Origin: Bacillota bacterium
Lineage (GTDB): Bacteria > Bacillota > Clostridia > Lachnospirales > Lachnospiraceae
Assembly: GCA_023402845.1 (NCBI GenBank)
Contig: JAEYFP010000056.1
Location: forward strand, 1 to 55,358
Direction of reading: 5' to 3'
DNA: 55,358 nucleotides
In this document: one piece after another, positions 8,808 to 17,993 of the stretch
Position numbering within the stretch: position 1 is the first letter of the stretch
Layout: every line of letters begins with the position of its first letter
Program-made: the position numbers and the translations under genes
Notes under the pieces: model-generated
The model's input: only the letters and a program-made list of their open reading frames with translations
The model's database searches: none
Told to the model about the DNA's origin: nothing

Positions 8808-10403
8808 ATGAGCGAAAAAAAATTATTGATCGTCGATGATGAGCTGCTGGTCCGGACAAATATCAGACTTTTGTTAAAGTCCGCCTCAAACATCGTCACC
8901 ATATGCGGAGAAGCATCGAATGGTCAGGAGGCCCTTGATAAGATGGAACAGCTTCAGCCTGATATTGTTTTATCAGATATCAAGATGCCCGTTATGGATG
9001 GACTGACTTTATGTAAAATGCTCCGGCACCATTATCCCGCCGTCACTTTTATCGCCCTCAGCAACTACGATGATTTTCCCTATGTCCACGGGATTTTAAA
9101 AAACGGCGGGATTGATTATTTGCTAAAGCATGAAATAAATACGGATACCCTGCTTGCTATTATAAAAAACAGTCCTTCTGCCCCATTAAGTGAAAATCCT
9201 GCCATCAATGAAGATTCGTTAAATATGCTGCGGCAGAATTTTATTAATAATCTGCTCAGAGGTTTATTCCCTTCAGAGGAAATCATAGAAAAAACAATTC
9301 AGGTGCTGGATATCCCCTTGGTCTCCCAATATGCGCTCCCGATCATCTTAACAGTCGATAACTACAGCCAGACAATCCGCAGCATGTCGATCCGGCAAAG
9401 AAGCATCATCGAGTTTTCCATCCTCAACATTGGAAATGAGATTATCCGGAAAAGCGAAAAGGGGATACTCACGCATATTGAGAATGAGAATTACTGCATT
9501 CTGCTGACCTTTCCTGAAATCATCAGCAAACGCCAGACAAATGATGCCGTTCAAAATCTTCTTCATGTGCTGTCTTCCAACTTAAAGACCTATCTAAATT
9601 TGTCCACCAGCTACAGCATAGGCTTTATCTGTCGTCGTTTTCAAAAGCTTGATCGTTCTTACGACAATGCTTACCGTGCTCTTCAGCATAAGTTCTATTC
9701 CGGCAATGCCTCCATTCTGCATTCAGGCGAATTGGAGAATCTGCAGGGCAGCATTGCAAGTCTGGATATGGAGCTCGAAAAAACGCTGCTTTTTCATGCC
9801 TCCAACGGAAACATTGAAGAGATTCTTCCGATCCTCCATACTATTTTTAATATGATTTTCGAGCAGAAAATGTCCGTAAGTCACGCACAAATGCTTCTTT
9901 CCGATTTGGCCAGCATCATTACCAGAACGGCTAAAAACAACAGTCTGGACTTGAGTGCTGTTTTTTCCGGTATCCTAAAGCCCAACGAAATTTTCGTTCA
10001 GCTTACGACCCTGCAGCAGTTTCAGGAATGGTTTCAGAAAGCTTTTCAATCACTTTGCAATTGCATAAAACCTGCTGCCGCTATCAATTCCGAATATATC
10101 AAAAAAGCTGTTAATTTAATGAACCGGGATTTTTCCCTGCCTATTTCCCAGCAGTCCATCGCAGATGAAATCGGGATCAGCACCGGTTATCTTTGTACGG
10201 TATTTAAGCAGGAAACGGGCCAGGGCTTTAACGACTATCTGACATCACTTCGCATTAAAAACGCCATATGCCTTTTGGAATGCAAAGAAACAGACTTCCA
10301 TAAAATTGCACTGACATGCGGTTTTCCCGACTATTCTTACTTTTTCAAAGTATTCAAACGCAAAACAGGACTTACCCCAACAGAATATCTTTCCGAAAAT
10401 TAG
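8808..10403 (+). CDS. Response regulator, AraC family (YesN type)
   Basis: A 531-aa cytosolic transcription regulator. The receiver domain (1-125) has DD at 10-11, phospho-acceptor D57 in LSDIKMP and a conserved Lys near 107. A helical middle region spans about 130-420. A C-terminal AraC-type double helix-turn-helix (about 430-531) contains IADEIGISTGYLC and the GFPDYSYFFKVFKRKTG signature. RBS GGAGG lies in the 3' end of the kinase gene. It most likely activates the divergent ABC transporter operon. Confidence 0.92.
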   Translation: MSEKKLLIVDDELLVRTNIRLLLKSASNIVTICGEASNGQEALDKMEQLQPDIVLSDIKMPVMDGLTLCKMLRHHYPAVTFIALSNYDDFPYVHGILKNGGIDYLLKHEINTDTLLAIIKNSPSAPLSENPAINEDSLNMLRQNFINNLLRGLFPSEEIIEKTIQVLDIPLVSQYALPIILTVDNYSQTIRSMSIRQRSIIEFSILNIGNEIIRKSEKGILTHIENENYCILLTFPEIISKRQTNDAVQNLLHVLSSNLKTYLNLSTSYSIGFICRRFQKLDRSYDNAYRALQHKFYSGNASILHSGELENLQGSIASLDMELEKTLLFHASNGNIEEILPILHTIFNMIFEQKMSVSHAQMLLSDLASIITRTAKNNSLDLSAVFSGILKPNEIFVQLTTLQQFQEWFQKAFQSLCNCIKPAAAINSEYIKKAVNLMNRDFSLPISQQSIADEIGISTGYLCTVFKQETGQGFNDYLTSLRIKNAICLLECKETDFHKIALTCGFPDYSYFFKVFKRKTGLTPTEYLSEN

Positions 10404-10413
10404 GGGAATCCGC

Positions 10414-10446
10414 AGCACAGCTTTTCTTCCGCGCGCAGCTGCGCAT
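10414..10446 (-). repeat. Solitary copy of a dispersed palindromic repeat
   Basis: Read on the minus strand, this begins ATGCGCAGCTGCGCGCGGAA and continues with AAAAGCTGTGCT. It closely matches the first half of the repeat units upstream of pyrB (25669-25954). It contains the perfect palindrome GCGCAGCTGCGC. It lies just before the terminator of the regulator gene, in an intergenic gap between convergent genes. Confidence 0.7.
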
Positions 10447-10447
10447 A

Positions 10448-10488
10448 AAAAATCGCTCAGCCGGTGCAGGATCCGCTAAGCGATTTTT
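10448..10488. terminator. Bidirectional intrinsic terminator
   Basis: AAAAATCGCT (10448-10457) and AGCGATTTTT (10479-10488) form a 10-bp stem flanked by A and T runs. It sits between the convergent response-regulator gene and the polyphosphate operon, and can end both transcripts. Confidence 0.85.
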
Positions 10489-10561
10489 GTGTAATTTCAG
10501 TTATTAATGAACGTTTTATCAAGTAAACGGATGTAAGCAAAATTTTTTGAATCTGTTTCGG

Positions 10562-10834
10562 TTATCCTTCCACGATCAAATAACGGCCATCGGGAATTTT
10601 GAACACTTCGCTGGCATCCTCAAGTTCTTCTGAATCCATATCATCAATGTCTGCACCCACCTCTTCGAAATATTCCCGTACCTCATCCAGAGAATTGACA
10701 ACGACCGCCATACAATCCTCTAAAAATGCCTCTGCCTCTTCGAGCGTCTCCGCTACATTCTCATCAAACAACTGGCTCTGATTTTTCAAGAAACTCCGTA
10801 ATACCTCGTCATCATACTCCTGCTGCTCCTGCAT
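10562..10834 (-). CDS. Conserved hypothetical acidic protein (90 aa)
   Basis: A very acidic 90-aa cytosolic protein, rich in Glu and Asp, with no signal peptide or membrane segment and a likely helical N-terminal half. I do not recognise the family. It starts 11 bp after the double-HAD gene behind AGGAGG, so it is the last gene of the pheA-ppx-ppk-maf operon. Function unknown. Confidence 0.75.
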   Translation of the reverse strand: MQEQQEYDDEVLRSFLKNQSQLFDENVAETLEEAEAFLEDCMAVVVNSLDEVREYFEEVGADIDDMDSEELEDASEVFKIPDGRYLIVEG

Positions 10835-10845
10835 ACCAATTCCTC

Positions 10846-12360
10846 CTAAAATAAAGTTTGAAGTTCTCTGTAAACTCCTTTTTCACCATAAGGAGCACAA
10901 AGATATTTTGCATGACGCTTCACGTCATCTCGGGCATTGGAAACGACATAACTCTCTTCTGCCCGTTTCAGCATCCCGACGTCGTTTCCGTTATCGCCGA
11001 ATACCATCGTTTCCTCTCTGGAAATATGAAAGAAATCCTGAATAGTCTTAAGGGCATTTCCCTTGTCGACAGAAGCATCCATGAAGTCTACCCATTCCTC
11101 TCCTGCCATACAAGCCTTACACCGATCCTTCCATTTCGGAACAAGGATTTTCTCTCCGATTTCCCTGATACTACCTTTATGATATAAAGCAACCTTTATG
11201 ATGTCAATATCTTCTTTTAAAATATCTTCCACAAGTTCAAATTTATTTTGATAACCAAACGCAATCAAATCCAAAAACTCTTGATTTTTAGATTCCAAAT
11301 ATGCGCCTGCCGCCGTCGATACGACAACGTCGACATCCGGAAACCGTCTGGATTCCAATATAAGCTCCCGCGCAATCTCCGGCTCCATCGATACGACTGA
11401 AATATCTGTTCCGCGGCACCGGATATGTGCTCCGTTCTCCGCGATAAAAATCATATCCTCCTGCACCTCATCAAACAGCTTTACAAGGCTGTAATACTGC
11501 CTGCCGCTCGCCACCACAAACAAAATATCCTTCTCATGAAGCTTTCTCACTGCCTCAATAATTTCCGGATACACCTCATTGCTGCTGTCCTTCACAAGCG
11601 TCCCATCCACATCCGTCGCTACGAGCCGGATACCGGGTACCTGTTTTTCCTGTACAGAAATGTCCTTTTCCTTTTCGGCATTCTTCCCGGCAGCCGCAAA
11701 GCAATCACGCTCCGCAATCTTTAATAAACGATCCGGCATTCCGATAATTTCATCCGCATGGTTTTCCTCTAATTCCTGCCTGCCGCGAAAGCCCCAAAGC
11801 ACGCCAACCGTATACATCCCCGCGGACTTTCCCGTTTTCATGTCCGTATCGGTATCTCCGACATACAAGCATTCCGAAGGCTCCACGCCAAGTGACCGGG
11901 CAATATAAAACGCGCCTTCGGGACTTGGCTTGCGTTCAAAATCACTGGACTGTCCCTGTATCATCGTAAAAAGCTCTGTTCCGAACAAATCCTCCACAAC
12001 CTCCACCGCCTGTTTATGCGGCTTATTAGAGAGAACGGCCAAAAGCACACCCTTTCCTTTTAACGTAAGAAGAATCTCCGGTAATCCTTCATACGGATGC
12101 ACCCGGTACATACAGTATTTCCGAAAATATTCTCTGTACTTCTCCCGCAGCTCGTCATAGCGTGTAAATTCGGTATCACCGTTATAATAGAGCATTCTTC
12201 GCACAAGCTCGCTCGCCCCGTCGCCGACGAACTGCTTATAGCGTTCCGTCTCATAAGGCGGCAACCCGATCGCTTTCAGGGCAAGATTGGCACTGTATGC
12301 AATCGACTCCAAGGAGTCGGACAATGTACCGTCTAAATCAAAAATAACTGCTTTCATCAT
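10846..12360 (-). CDS. Double HAD phosphatase fusion (Gph-like + Cof-like)
   Basis: A 504-aa protein made of two complete HAD phosphatases. Residues 1-215 resemble phosphoglycolate phosphatase/pyrophosphatase PpaX (FDLDGTLSDS; YVGDTDTDM). After a Lys/Glu-rich linker, residues about 228-504 resemble Cof-type phosphatases (ATDVDGTLV; FGDNGNDVGML). Both sets of catalytic Asp residues are intact, so two activities are expected. The start ATG overlaps the maf stop as ATGA, so translation is coupled. Substrates are not predictable. The context (ppk, ppx, maf) suggests phosphate-metabolite or nucleotide housekeeping. Confidence 0.85.
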   Translation of the reverse strand: MMKAVIFDLDGTLSDSLESIAYSANLALKAIGLPPYETERYKQFVGDGASELVRRMLYYNGDTEFTRYDELREKYREYFRKYCMYRVHPYEGLPEILLTLKGKGVLLAVLSNKPHKQAVEVVEDLFGTELFTMIQGQSSDFERKPSPEGAFYIARSLGVEPSECLYVGDTDTDMKTGKSAGMYTVGVLWGFRGRQELEENHADEIIGMPDRLLKIAERDCFAAAGKNAEKEKDISVQEKQVPGIRLVATDVDGTLVKDSSNEVYPEIIEAVRKLHEKDILFVVASGRQYYSLVKLFDEVQEDMIFIAENGAHIRCRGTDISVVSMEPEIARELILESRRFPDVDVVVSTAAGAYLESKNQEFLDLIAFGYQNKFELVEDILKEDIDIIKVALYHKGSIREIGEKILVPKWKDRCKACMAGEEWVDFMDASVDKGNALKTIQDFFHISREETMVFGDNGNDVGMLKRAEESYVVSNARDDVKRHAKYLCAPYGEKGVYRELQTLF

Positions 12361-12986
12361 AGTATTATCCCCAGTTCCTTTATCTCTTTCATCATTCTTG
12401 CTATCGGTAAACCTACAACATTATTATATTCTCCATGTATTTCTTTGATATAAGCAGCGCAACGCCCTTGAATAGCATAAGCGCCTGCCTTGTCCATCGG
12501 CTCGCCTGTCCGGACATATGCCTCGATTTCCGCATCAGCCATCGGAACCATCACGACATCTGTCACCGCATAAAACGTATGAATATATACCGGTTCCTGA
12601 TCGCTTACTCCGGTCATAGCGGCACTTCCTTTGGCAGGGTCATCCTTATCATAGACAAGCGTCACCCCTGTATAGACCTGATGCGTATTTCCCTGCATCA
12701 ACCTTAACATCCGCTTTGCATCCTCTTCATCCTTGGGTTTCCCGAATTTCATGCCCTGAAAAGCCACGATCGTATCTGCGCCGATGATCAGATACTCTCT
12801 TGGATTTACGAGCTGCTCCGCGATATCCAGCGCTTTTTGGCGCGACAATTCCTCTACCGCGTCCTGCGGCGCTTCCTTCGTGATAATCTCTTCCTTGTCA
12901 CTGGCCCGTACCGTAAAGGAAATTCCCGCCTGCCCTAAAATATCTCTTCGGCGCGGTGATCCTGATGCTAAAATAACCGTTCTCAT
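12357..12986 (-). CDS. maf: Maf family nucleoside triphosphate pyrophosphatase
   Basis: A protein of about 209 aa in the Maf/HAM1-like family, which hydrolyses non-canonical or modified dNTPs/NTPs to monophosphates. It has the family N-terminus LASGSPRRRDIL, the GADTIV motif and the KPKDEEDAKRML motif. The start at 12986 is chosen because GGAGGAG precedes it and its ATG overlaps the ppk stop (ATGA). The open frame continues 26 codons upstream inside ppk but without support. Confidence 0.9.
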   Translation of the reverse strand: MRTVILASGSPRRRDILGQAGISFTVRASDKEEIITKEAPQDAVEELSRQKALDIAEQLVNPREYLIIGADTIVAFQGMKFGKPKDEEDAKRMLRLMQGNTHQVYTGVTLVYDKDDPAKGSAAMTGVSDQEPVYIHTFYAVTDVVMVPMADAEIEAYVRTGEPMDKAGAYAIQGRCAAYIKEIHGEYNNVVGLPIARMMKEIKELGIIL

Positions 12987-15103
12987 ATCGGCTCCTCCGG
13001 AATAAACACACGTCCGCCTCCCGTTTCCTTCTTTCGCTTCGCTTCGTCGACAGCCTCTCTGCAAAATGTATCCTGACTGTTTATGAGCACTTTACCGCGC
13101 TTGTCGATCTTTTCGTAGCTGCCATCCGGCTGCATGACATTCGCCTTAGTATTATCCTCAAGCATCACTTCCAAAATGTGATACATCTTTGCCTTTAAAC
13201 GCTCTGCTTCAATCGGAAACAAGATTTCCACACGTCGTTCCAGATTTCTCGGCATCCAATCCGCCGAGCTGCAGTAAACCTCCGACCGTCCCGCATTTTC
13301 AAAATAGAAAATACGACTGTGCTCCAAAAAATTTCCGACAATGGAACGCACACTGATATTCTCGCTGACTCCCTTAATCCCTACTTTGATGCAGCAAATG
13401 CCCCGTACAATCAAATCAATCCGAGCACCTGCCATCGATGCCTCATAGAGCGCCTCCATAATATCCGTATCACAGAGGGAATTGACCTTAGCAATGATTC
13501 TTGCCGGCTTTTTAAGCATTGCATTATGTCTTTCGCGTGCGATCAGCTCTAAAAAACGATCCTTCAACCACAGCGGTGCCAAGGAAAGCCGATTCCATGA
13601 AACAGGCTCAGAATAGCCGGAAAGCATATTGAATACGGCTGTTGCATCCTCGCCGACCGACTCGGCACATGTCAATAGACCCATGTCCGTATAAAGCTTT
13701 GCCGTGGCATCATTATAATTGCCCGTACCTAGATGAACATAACGGCGGATGCCCTCCTCTTCTCTCCTGACGACGAGTGTGATCTTACTGTGTGTTTTTA
13801 AGCCGACAAGCCCATAAATGACATGGCAGCCTGCTTTCTCCAGCATCTTCGCCCATACGATATTGTTTTCCTCATCGAATCTGGCCTTCAGCTCCACAAG
13901 CACAGATACCTGCTTGCCGTTCTCCGCCGCCTGTGCAAGTGCTGCAATAATCGGCGAATTGCCGCTGACGCGGTACAGCGTCTGCTTAATCGCAAGCACA
14001 TCAGGATCCTTTGCCGCCTGTCTGATAAAATCCACAATCGGCTGAAACGTCTGATACGGATGGTGCAGCAGAATATCCCGTTCACGAATCTGTGCAAAAA
14101 TATCCTGATCTGCCGGAAGCTCTTCTACCGACTGCGGAATATAGCGGGGCCTCTTTAAATGATCAAAACCCTCCATGCCATACATCTTCATCAAAAATGT
14201 CAGATCAAGAGGACCGTAAATACGATAGAGCTCTTCATCACTAATATCAAGCTCTCTGCGCAATATTTGTAAAAGGCGCTTATCGATATCATCGGCAACC
14301 TCCAGACGGATGACCTCGCCCCATTGACGTTTTTTCAGCTGCCGCTCAATCTCCTTGAGCAGATCGGCTGCCTCATCCTCGTCAATGGTCAAATCCGCAT
14401 TCCTCATGATTCGGAACGGATACGCGCAGACCACATGATAATTCAAAAACAGTTTATGGATATTACGCTCGATAATCTCCTCCAAAAGAATCAGTGTCGT
14501 CTGTCCCTCTTCCCCCGGCACCTTTACAATACGCGTCAGCACCGCGGGTACTTGCACCGTAGCAAACTCCGGCTCGTCCGCGCTTCCTTTTTTCGCAAGC
14601 AGCGCGCCGATGTTGAGCGTCTTGTTGCGGATCAGCGGAAACGGCCGGGACGAATCAACTGCCATCGGGGTCAGCACCGGATACACATTTTCTTCGAAAT
14701 AACGATCCACATAAACTGCCTGTTCTTCGTTCAGTTCCTCATGGGTAAGTACGAAACGGATCCCCTCCTGCTCCAAAAGCGGAAGCAGGGAACGGTTGTA
14801 TGTGGAATACTGCAGGGTAACAAGCTCATGTGTCGCCTTATTCAGCTTTTCAAGCTGCTTTTCAGGCGTCAGACCGGCAAGGTCGGCTCCCTGATAGCCC
14901 GCATTGACCATATCCTTTAAAGAGGCGACGCGAATCATAAAAAACTCATCCAGATTAGACGCCGTAATACTTAAGAACTTCAGGCGCTCAAACAACGGAT
15001 TTGTTTTGTCCCGCGCCTCCCCAAGCACCCGCTCGTTGAATAAAAGCCAGCTCAATTCCCTGTTGTAATAATAGTTTGGATTTTTCAGATCGATTTTTTC
15101 CAC
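12983..15103 (-). CDS. ppk: Polyphosphate kinase 1
   Basis: Cytosolic enzyme that makes inorganic polyphosphate from ATP reversibly. The 706-aa length is normal for Ppk1. Visible landmarks are the N-terminal NLDEFFMIRV, the histidine-containing motif YVHLGTGNYND of the autophosphorylated active site, and the PLD-like C-terminal domains ending with YCSSADWMPRNLERRVE. It starts 10 bp after the upstream exopolyphosphatase gene, so synthesis and breakdown of polyphosphate are encoded in one operon. Confidence 0.95.
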   Translation of the reverse strand: MEKIDLKNPNYYYNRELSWLLFNERVLGEARDKTNPLFERLKFLSITASNLDEFFMIRVASLKDMVNAGYQGADLAGLTPEKQLEKLNKATHELVTLQYSTYNRSLLPLLEQEGIRFVLTHEELNEEQAVYVDRYFEENVYPVLTPMAVDSSRPFPLIRNKTLNIGALLAKKGSADEPEFATVQVPAVLTRIVKVPGEEGQTTLILLEEIIERNIHKLFLNYHVVCAYPFRIMRNADLTIDEDEAADLLKEIERQLKKRQWGEVIRLEVADDIDKRLLQILRRELDISDEELYRIYGPLDLTFLMKMYGMEGFDHLKRPRYIPQSVEELPADQDIFAQIRERDILLHHPYQTFQPIVDFIRQAAKDPDVLAIKQTLYRVSGNSPIIAALAQAAENGKQVSVLVELKARFDEENNIVWAKMLEKAGCHVIYGLVGLKTHSKITLVVRREEEGIRRYVHLGTGNYNDATAKLYTDMGLLTCAESVGEDATAVFNMLSGYSEPVSWNRLSLAPLWLKDRFLELIARERHNAMLKKPARIIAKVNSLCDTDIMEALYEASMAGARIDLIVRGICCIKVGIKGVSENISVRSIVGNFLEHSRIFYFENAGRSEVYCSSADWMPRNLERRVEILFPIEAERLKAKMYHILEVMLEDNTKANVMQPDGSYEKIDKRGKVLINSQDTFCREAVDEAKRKKETGGGRVFIPEEPI

Positions 15104-15113
15104 ACGCCGCCTC

Positions 15114-16658
15114 CTAAATTGTACTCAGTTTCTTTTTATATTTCAAGATTGGCTGAATGCTGAACACTTCTTCAAAAAATGCCGCCTTTCTCGCAAAAAA
15201 GCCCTGCTCCAGCGTAATATCCTCCGCCGTATCAACAGTAATAATAAGCTCACCCGGCTTCTGCTGCAGCTTAATTCCCTGTACCTTTGTGCGATAGCTC
15301 CGACAAATACCGTCCGCGACGCGAAAAAGTGCGGTCAATTTTGCAATTTTTAAATAGTTCTCCCTCTCAACCAGAGCCGATGAGGCAAGCTCTTCAAAAT
15401 ATTCAAAACGGGCCTTGTTGAATTTTACAACATTTGCCACAATCTCCCTTTCCGCATGAGAAAGGCCGATCATCTCCGTTGCCATAATAATACTGTAGGA
15501 GCACTCGGCCCCCTCCTCGAGACTCATATACTTTCCGCAGTCACCAAGCAGCGCCGCAATCCTGATAAGCAGCCGTTCCCGCCTGCCCATCCCATGTATT
15601 TTTTTTGTACCGTCAAACAGCTCGACGGCCACTTTTTCCACAATCCGGTTTCTATCCACATTGCCCATATACCGCTTGCTCATATTGCCGGCACACGCAA
15701 GGATATCATTTTCAAAATCATGCGAGCTGCGGATCAGCCGTTCCTTCTCCCCGTATTCATAAGCGATACCATCGCTCAAGCTGACTCCCGGCGCCCACAA
15801 AAGCTCTGCTTTTGTAAGCTTTAAAATCCGCTTGATCAAACTCGCGGACGGAGGCAGCAAAGATGCGCTTTCTTCCGCCATTCCGAGCGACTTGGCAATC
15901 TGCTCCGGGGTCTTTGTATGAAGAATCGACTCAAACGCAGAAAACTGCCCTGTCGTGATCGTATCCTGTTCGCCGCCGATTTTCTGCATAATATAAGAAA
16001 TATAATCGTCCACAATGATAATATTTTGAATATCACGGCCTTTTAAATAAAGCCGCTTAAATGAGCCGAGCTGGTTGTCAATCAGCTCCTCTAAGAGCTG
16101 TTCATAGTTATTCGTACGCAGCTTCAGATCAACGAGCATATCCCGCATACGCAAAATACCAAGGCGGACATTCTGTGTCGTTACAAGACGTTCCTTATCA
16201 AACAGGGAAATCTGAATGCTTCCGCCGCCGACATCCACAATTGCACAGCCCTTTTTGATTACCTCATCAAATTTTCCTCCGCGGGATGCGACCGCCTTAT
16301 AATGTAAAAACCGCTGCTCCGAATTGCTCAATACCTCGACCTTCAGCCCTGTACGCAGTTTAATCTGTTCGATAACGATCATCGTATTTTCCGTCTCGCG
16401 GATTGCGCTCGTACCATATGCCTTATAGGAGTCCACCTTATAGGATTTCATGGTCACGGCAAACTCATTCAAAATAAGGCAAAGCTCATCCACACGTTCA
16501 TGGCTGATTTTTCCTGTTAGATAAGTGTCCGTTCCAAGCTCAATCCGATGACGGATGTGATCGATTTCCTTCATCCCATTCTTCGCGGAGAATTCAAAAA
16601 TTTTCATTGCCAGCTCATAGGAACCAACATCAATCGCCGCAAATGTCTTTACCGCCAT
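15114..16658 (-). CDS. ppx: Exopolyphosphatase/GppA family phosphatase
   Basis: A 514-aa Ppx/GppA family enzyme that releases phosphate from polyphosphate ends or hydrolyses pppGpp. The actin-like fold is shown by AAIDVGSYELAMKI at the N-terminus, GTSAIRETEN, and VDVGGGSIQIS in the middle. The C-terminal part, about 320-514, is HD-like. It lies 15 bp from the DUF815 gene and 10 bp from ppk. The pairing with ppk favours exopolyphosphatase, but GppA activity is possible. Confidence 0.88.
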   Translation of the reverse strand: MAVKTFAAIDVGSYELAMKIFEFSAKNGMKEIDHIRHRIELGTDTYLTGKISHERVDELCLILNEFAVTMKSYKVDSYKAYGTSAIRETENTMIVIEQIKLRTGLKVEVLSNSEQRFLHYKAVASRGGKFDEVIKKGCAIVDVGGGSIQISLFDKERLVTTQNVRLGILRMRDMLVDLKLRTNNYEQLLEELIDNQLGSFKRLYLKGRDIQNIIIVDDYISYIMQKIGGEQDTITTGQFSAFESILHTKTPEQIAKSLGMAEESASLLPPSASLIKRILKLTKAELLWAPGVSLSDGIAYEYGEKERLIRSSHDFENDILACAGNMSKRYMGNVDRNRIVEKVAVELFDGTKKIHGMGRRERLLIRIAALLGDCGKYMSLEEGAECSYSIIMATEMIGLSHAEREIVANVVKFNKARFEYFEELASSALVERENYLKIAKLTALFRVADGICRSYRTKVQGIKLQQKPGELIITVDTAEDITLEQGFFARKAAFFEEVFSIQPILKYKKKLSTI

Positions 16659-16673
16659 ACCCTACTCCTTCTC

Positions 16674-17966
16674 CTATTTTCCCAACAGGTAATCGATAAA
16701 CTGCTGTGCGGTCCTGCCCGACAGTCCCCCGTGTGACAGTTCCCACTTATTTGCCTCCAAAAGCAGTTCCTCTTCGGGAATACGCACCTGATAACGCTCG
16801 GCAAGCACCTTCACGATATTTGCAAACTCCTTTTTATCCGGTGCACAGAAGAAAATAGAAACACCAAAACGCGATACTAAGGAAAGCTTCTCCTGTACCG
16901 TATCGCTGCTGTGCAAATCATCCCGGCGCTCCTCCTTATCGGAAAACTTCTCCCGCACAAGATGCCGCCTGTTGGAGGTCGCATAAATCAAAATATTATC
17001 GGGTTTCTTTTCCAGGCCGCCTTCAATAACCGCCTTTAAATATTTATACTCAATTTCAAAATCCTCAAACGACAAATCATCCATATAAATAATAAATTTA
17101 TAATTCCGGTTTTTGATCTGTGCGATCACCTCATTTAAATCTTGAAACTGGTGCTTATAAATTTCGATGATACGCAGTCCTCTGTCGTAATACTGATTCA
17201 AAATCCCCTTGATACTGCTGGACTTTCCGGTGCCGGCATCCCCAAACAGCAGACAATTATTGGCCCTCCTGCCGTTAATAAACGCCTCCGTATTGGCAAT
17301 CAGCTTCTGCTTCGGAAGTTCATAGCCGACAAGGTCCTCGAGATACACATGCGCAATATTGGTAATCGGCTTAATGCTGATCTCCTCTCCGATATGCTCG
17401 ACTCGAAACGCTTTATGTAAACCAAATTTGCCGACGCCAAAATCCTTATAAAAGCCTGTCACGATTTTCTTAAACTCCACCGCATCCTGCGTATCTGCAA
17501 GCTGCACACTCAAATCGCAGATCCGGTCGCGGATCCGTTTATTGAACATCTTGCTCTGCTCATCCACACTTCGGTAGGAAAGGATCATCCCCAAACAGTC
17601 CGTATGCAGCCGGGTATCTAACTGACTCATATCAAAATCAAAAAATTCTTTAAAAATGGTAAAGTCGTGTAATGCGATTTCATTGATGCTGCCTTCCACC
17701 TCGCCTCTGATTTCCGAGGCGGCGGAAAATGCATTTTCATTATTTGCAAGCAGATAGGTTAAATAGGCATGCCACAAATTTCCTTTGTAGCCGTGACTTC
17801 CGGCGAGCTCCACGAGGCGGTGCGTCACATCAAACAGCTTGTCACGCATCTGCTCCTCGAGCGCTGCGCTTTTCACAGCACTGCTGTTTTTCGCAAGCCA
17901 CGACACATCCTCCAGAATATCACCGTGTTTAAAATGTTTGTACAAAATCAATTCTTTTTCTCTCAT
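16674..17966 (-). CDS. DUF815 AAA-type ATPase
   Basis: A 430-aa P-loop protein of the DUF815 family, of unknown function. The C-terminal half is an AAA-like ATPase with Walker A FGDAGTGKSSS and Walker B FIIYMDDLSFED, a conserved ATSNRRHL sensor segment and a Lys/Arg-rich end. The N-terminal half is helical without motifs. It lies 15 bp upstream of ppx and 27 bp downstream of pheA. The position suggests a regulatory or chaperone role, but this is inference. Confidence 0.85.
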   Translation of the reverse strand: MREKELILYKHFKHGDILEDVSWLAKNSSAVKSAALEEQMRDKLFDVTHRLVELAGSHGYKGNLWHAYLTYLLANNENAFSAASEIRGEVEGSINEIALHDFTIFKEFFDFDMSQLDTRLHTDCLGMILSYRSVDEQSKMFNKRIRDRICDLSVQLADTQDAVEFKKIVTGFYKDFGVGKFGLHKAFRVEHIGEEISIKPITNIAHVYLEDLVGYELPKQKLIANTEAFINGRRANNCLLFGDAGTGKSSSIKGILNQYYDRGLRIIEIYKHQFQDLNEVIAQIKNRNYKFIIYMDDLSFEDFEIEYKYLKAVIEGGLEKKPDNILIYATSNRRHLVREKFSDKEERRDDLHSSDTVQEKLSLVSRFGVSIFFCAPDKKEFANIVKVLAERYQVRIPEEELLLEANKWELSHGGLSGRTAQQFIDYLLGK

Positions 17967-17993
17967 GATCAGTTCCTGTTCTGTCCGTCGTAA

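Noticed and set aside
14324..14920. 198-aa plus-strand frame inside ppk
   Set aside because: Antisense shadow of the polyphosphate kinase gene, with no ribosome site and composition not like a protein.
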